Source: JAFTYR01 sp964571375
GTDB lineage: Bacteria; Pseudomonadota; Gammaproteobacteria; Burkholderiales; Burkholderiaceae_F
Direction of reading: 5' to 3'
Length of the DNA stretch: 8,944 nt
NCBI GenBank assembly: GCA_964571375.1
Contig: CAZNBL010000050.1
Location: 1 to 8,944 of the forward strand
Under the pieces are notes generated by a model. It saw only the letters and a program-made list of their open reading frames with translations. It searched no databases and was not told the origin of the DNA. Positions 6,948-8,944 of this stretch are shown in pieces (positions within the stretch are counted from its first letter, which is position 1; each line of letters starts with the position of its first letter). The position numbers and the translations under genes are program-made.

Positions 6948-6981
6948 AAAGCCGAATCTCTTAAAAGGGGTTCGGCTTTTT
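6948..6981 (+). terminator. Intrinsic terminator of ansB
   Basis: AAAGCCGAA (6948-6956) pairs perfectly with TTCGGCTTT (6971-6979) over a 14-nt loop, followed by Ts through 6981. A smaller hairpin, GCGCC (6918-6922) with GGCGC (6931-6935), sits between the stop codon and the terminator. Confidence 0.9.
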
Positions 6982-7042
6982 ATATAACTGCAATTGGTTA
7001 TATGGGATTTTGTGATAGCTGAAAAATAGTCAGTCTCCTAAT

Positions 7043-7345
7043 CAGGCTCAGGCTCTCGTTGACGCCAAGTACGACGGTATCGTGACAGCCGGTGTCGGTA
7101 ACGGCAACCTCCACCTGTCCACATTCCCGATCATCGAAAAGGCTGCTAAGGACGGTATCGCAGTGGTTCGTTCTTCCCGCGTCCCGACAGGCTCCACAAC
7201 TAAGGATGCCGAAGTTGATGACGTCAAGTACGGTTTCGTTTCTTCCGGTTCTCTGAACCCGCAGAAGGCCCGCGTTCTGCTTCAGCTCGCTCTGACACAG
7301 ACTAAGGACTTCAAGAAGATTCAGCAGATCTTCGATCAGTACTAA
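7043..7345 (+). pseudogene. ansB: Duplicated 3' fragment of ansB (codons 248-347)
   Basis: This is the second copy of the last 100 codons of ansB, in frame from the duplication junction to the TAA at 7343-7345. It lacks the signal peptide and every catalytic residue of the N-terminal domain. It has no promoter and no ribosome site at any internal start (the nearest is a GTG at 7082), and it lies behind the first terminator. It should not make a functional protein. It is identical to the parent, so no decay has accumulated. Confidence 0.93.
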
Positions 7346-7387
7346 TCCGGCATCCGGGCGCCTGAAATACGGCGCTTAAAATGCACG

Positions 7388-7421
7388 AAAGCCGAATCTC
7401 TTAAAAGGGGTTCGGCTTTTT
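7388..7421 (+). terminator. Duplicated copy of the ansB terminator
   Basis: This repeats the hairpin at 6948-6981 exactly: AAAGCCGAA (7388-7396), TTCGGCTTT (7411-7419), then Ts to 7421. Read-through of the first terminator would be stopped here, so the VWA fragment and primase need their own promoter or lie outside ansB transcription. Confidence 0.88.
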
Positions 7422-7482
7422 ATATAACTGCAATTGGTTATATGGGATTTTGTGATAGCTGAAAAATAGTCAGTCTCCTAAT

Positions 7483-7734
7483 CAGCCCGAAGCAGATTAC
7501 CGTATTCTGTTTGTGATCACCGACGGCACTTTCAGCCGCGCGGATGCGAAATATATCGACGACTTAAAGCGCTCGTTAAGAAGCGCTGGCGTCGAGTGTG
7601 CCGCCAGCGGTTTGGGCAGAGAAACTTTACAGTTGAAGGATTTTTTCGGGGATAATTTCGAAATGATTTCTCATATCGATAAACTTCGTACCTCCTTGTT
7701 TAAACTGTCGAAAAAGCTTCTTGTCAAGCCGTGA
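7483..7734 (+). pseudogene. Headless C-terminal half of a von Willebrand A (CobT-like) protein
   Basis: The frame encodes about 83 residues from the repeat edge to the TGA at 7732-7734. RILFVITDGTF is the fourth VWA strand with its metal-site Asp. It is followed by the usual helix (AKYIDDLKRSLRSAG), the fifth strand (VECAASGLG) and a C-terminal helix pair (FFGDNFEMISHIDKLRTSLFKLSKKLL). The MIDAS DxSxS motif and the whole N-terminal half are missing: the frame runs left into the ansB repeat and stops at 7456-7458. A GTG at 7513 could act as a start but would split the strand. VWA proteins of this type usually act with a MoxR/CobS-like AAA+ ATPase and occur in phages and integrative elements; that partner is not in view. 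The break lies at or within a few bases of the CAG duplication edge. Confidence 0.7.
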
Positions 7735-7776
7735 GACATAAACTGTCGCATCGGTACGTAATCTTGTTTTTAACTC

Positions 7777-7797
7777 CCGCGGAAATGACTTCTGCGG
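7777..7797 (+). other. Small hairpin between the VWA fragment and the primase
   Basis: CCGCGGAA (7777-7784) pairs with TTCTGCGG (7790-7797) with one G-T wobble, over a 5-nt loop, 29 bases before the primase ATG. No T-run follows, so it is not an intrinsic terminator on this strand. The rest of the 91-bp spacer shows no good promoter. Confidence 0.3.
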
Positions 7798-7825
7798 AGA
7801 TTTCTCAGAATTTTCGGAGAGAGTT

Positions 7826-8944
7826 ATGGAACTGACGTACGACAAAAATATCGTGAAAGCCGCGGCAGACGGCAGATGGGAGCAGATTTTTTCTTCTCTG
7901 GCGCCGGAATTGTCCGCAGCGATGGAGCGGCCGGGGCGCCACGTTCCGTGCCCGGTGCACGGCGGTGTCGACGGCTTCCGTCTCTTTCCGGATTACAACG
8001 AGCGGGGCTCCGGCGTCTGCAATACCTGCGGCGTTAAAACCGACGGCATCGAGATGCTGATGTGGCTTCATAACCGGAGCTTCAAAGAAACCGTGCGTCG
8101 CATCNNNNNNNNNNTCGCAGAATGCATCGGCGTGCGCGTTGAAAGTAACGTTCTCAGCACGACCGACGAAGATAAAGAGTATCGCGGCCGTATTCTTTAT
8201 CTTGGAGAATCCGACGGTAAGTTCGGTCGTTGTTTCGTGGTCCGCATGGAAGACGAAAACGGCAAGTATCAGCGCTGCTGGGGCAAGGGGCTAAAAAAAG
8301 CCGCAGAAGAAGCGGGATTGAAAAAGGGCGACAACGCACTCTTAAAACTCGTTTGTTCTCAGGTCATCAGGCGCCGGAACGGTTCGACCTACACCAAGAA
8401 GTTCTGGACCGCGAAGAAGCTTGAAACCGACGAAGAAAAGAAGCGTCGTTTGGAAAAAGAGCATAAAGAGCAGGAAAAACGCCGCTCTGCCGTGATCGGT
8501 ACTTGGACGGAGGCCGAGCCCTTGGATTGGGAACGGGAGAATCCGGTCACGCTGTATCTCAAGAGCCGCGGCATTCATTTTGATGCGGAAACCGGACGCG
8601 AGATAACCCGTTGTATCCGCTACGAGGAGTTGCTCGGCTATTGCGATTTTCCCGGCGACATGGAATACATGCCGGGGATGGTTTCTCTGGTGACCGATAT
8701 CAACGGCAAAGCGGTTTCGATCCACCGGACGTATTTAACAAAGGACGGTAAGAAGGCCGATGTCGAAAGCGTTAAAAAATTGATGCCGGTACCTTCTGAT
8801 CGAAAGATCCTCGGCGCCGCGGTTCGTTTGGGCGGCGAGGTTGAGGATGTCCTTTGTCTCACGGAAGGAATTGAGACGGCACTTTCGGTTTGTATCGGAA
8901 CGGGGTTCCCCTGCTGGGCTGCGGTATCCGCTCACGGACTTGAA
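7826..8944 (+). CDS. DNA primase of the P4 / conjugative-element type (3' part outside window)
   Basis: The first 373 residues are present; the gene runs off the right edge. The start is ATG 7826, with GGAGAG (7816-7821) four bases upstream and no earlier in-frame start. Domain order: a zinc-binding domain with CPVH (Cys42, His45) and CNTC (Cys65, Cys68); a small beta-rich domain at about 119-181 (GRILYLGES ... CWGKGLKKAAEEAG ... KGD) resembling one I associate with relaxases and TraC-like primases; a charged, probably coiled helix at 199-220; a linker domain (VTLYLKSRGI ... GMVSLVTD ... SIHRTYLTKDG) typical of TOPRIM primases of mobile elements; and the start of the TOPRIM fold at 342 with its catalytic Glu347 in LTEGIETALS. 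The TOPRIM DxD and any helicase domain lie beyond the window. It would make primers for an element's own replication. Residues 94-97 are hidden by Ns, but the frame continues. Confidence 0.85.
   Translation, partial: MELTYDKNIVKAAADGRWEQIFSSLAPELSAAMERPGRHVPCPVHGGVDGFRLFPDYNERGSGVCNTCGVKTDGIEMLMWLHNRSFKETVRRIXXXXAECIGVRVESNVLSTTDEDKEYRGRILYLGESDGKFGRCFVVRMEDENGKYQRCWGKGLKKAAEEAGLKKGDNALLKLVCSQVIRRRNGSTYTKKFWTAKKLETDEEKKRRLEKEHKEQEKRRSAVIGTWTEAEPLDWERENPVTLYLKSRGIHFDAETGREITRCIRYEELLGYCDFPGDMEYMPGMVSLVTDINGKAVSIHRTYLTKDGKKADVESVKKLMPVPSDRKILGAAVRLGGEVEDVLCLTEGIETALSVCIGTGFPCWAAVSAHGLE
8105..8114. other. Run of ten unresolved bases inside the primase
   Basis: Ten Ns interrupt the primase after residue 93 (TVRRI). 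The frame before and after the gap is the same if the ten positions are counted literally, and about four missing residues would join the helix RRI....AECIG sensibly. The gap is therefore probably close to true length. It also shows that this end of the assembly is scaffolded or masked, which matters for judging the nearby duplication. Confidence 0.95.

Larger units (their letters stand above)
6603..7482. repeat. Perfect 440-bp direct tandem duplication (ansB 3' end plus terminator)
   Basis: Unit 1 (6603-7042) and unit 2 (7043-7482) match base for base in a line-by-line comparison. Each unit begins at codon 248 of ansB (CAG), runs through the stop codon and the terminator, and ends with TCCTAAT. 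CAG follows at all three edges (6603, 7043, 7483), so the breakpoints share 3 bp of microhomology. Bases before unit 1 (TATC) and after unit 2 (CCCGAAG) differ from the inner junction. Zero divergence, even in non-coding DNA, means a very recent event or an assembly artefact. Confidence 0.97.

Noticed and set aside
7082..7345. A separate 87-residue protein starting at GTG 7082
   Set aside because: It is only the duplicated ansB tail without a ribosome site, promoter or catalytic residues.
6603..7485. The 440-bp repeats as an insertion sequence or phage attachment duplication
   Set aside because: The units carry no transposase, no terminal inverted repeats and no integrase or tRNA nearby; attachment duplications are usually far shorter and flank the whole element rather than lying side by side.
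1..8944. CRISPR array, tRNA, rRNA or riboswitch
   Set aside because: No spaced short direct repeats, no cloverleaf or rRNA-like stretch, and no known riboswitch core were seen in the intergenic regions when read by eye.

Overview
The window reads like a gut-type betaproteobacterium, most likely Sutterellaceae (Sutterella/Parasutterella/Duodenibacillus-like). This is inference: it rests on the combination of a periplasmic type II asparaginase, a DcuA-type C4-dicarboxylate carrier, an AEC carrier and an amidohydrolase, with no sugar-use genes in view, and on the style of the proteins. No marker gene is present to confirm it.

Layout. 1-130 is the 3' end of an unidentified gene. 348-1754 (+) is a metal-dependent amidohydrolase with a TTG start behind a perfect Shine-Dalgarno. 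It converges on a dcuA-like carrier (1977-3278, -), and each gene has its own strong intrinsic terminator between them. The dcuA promoter (TTGACG-N17-TATGGT) has a perfect 17-nt palindrome lying on the predicted transcription start. After about 700 bp without a convincing gene comes an AEC-family carrier (3973-4926, -). Beyond another 360 bp lies a small unassigned ORF (5290-5565, +). A leader rich in inverted repeats then leads into ansB, the secreted type II L-asparaginase (5862-6905, +).

The right third is rearranged. The last 100 codons of ansB, its terminator and about 60 further bases are repeated as a perfect 440-bp direct tandem duplication (6603-7042 and 7043-7482) with CAG at all three boundaries. 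The second copy runs straight into the headless C-terminal half of a von Willebrand A (CobT-like) protein, followed by a primase of the P4/conjugative-element type (zinc finger, small insertion domain, start of TOPRIM) that runs off the end. The primase carries ten Ns, but the reading frame is kept across them. The right end therefore looks like part of a prophage or integrative/conjugative element joined to the ansB locus by a recent rearrangement, or by an assembly error.

How the genes may work together. Periplasmic AnsB would turn asparagine into aspartate and ammonia. A DcuA-type carrier would import aspartate or fumarate in exchange for succinate, feeding fumarate respiration. The AEC carrier could move another organic acid, and the amidohydrolase could release an amino or organic acid from an N-acyl or cyclic amide. 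The first two steps are established for the families; the link to the other two genes is inference from proximity. ansB, dcuA and the amidohydrolase share a strongly selected codon style (mostly AAG for Lys, few TTA/CTA/TCA) that the AEC, VWA and primase genes do not show.
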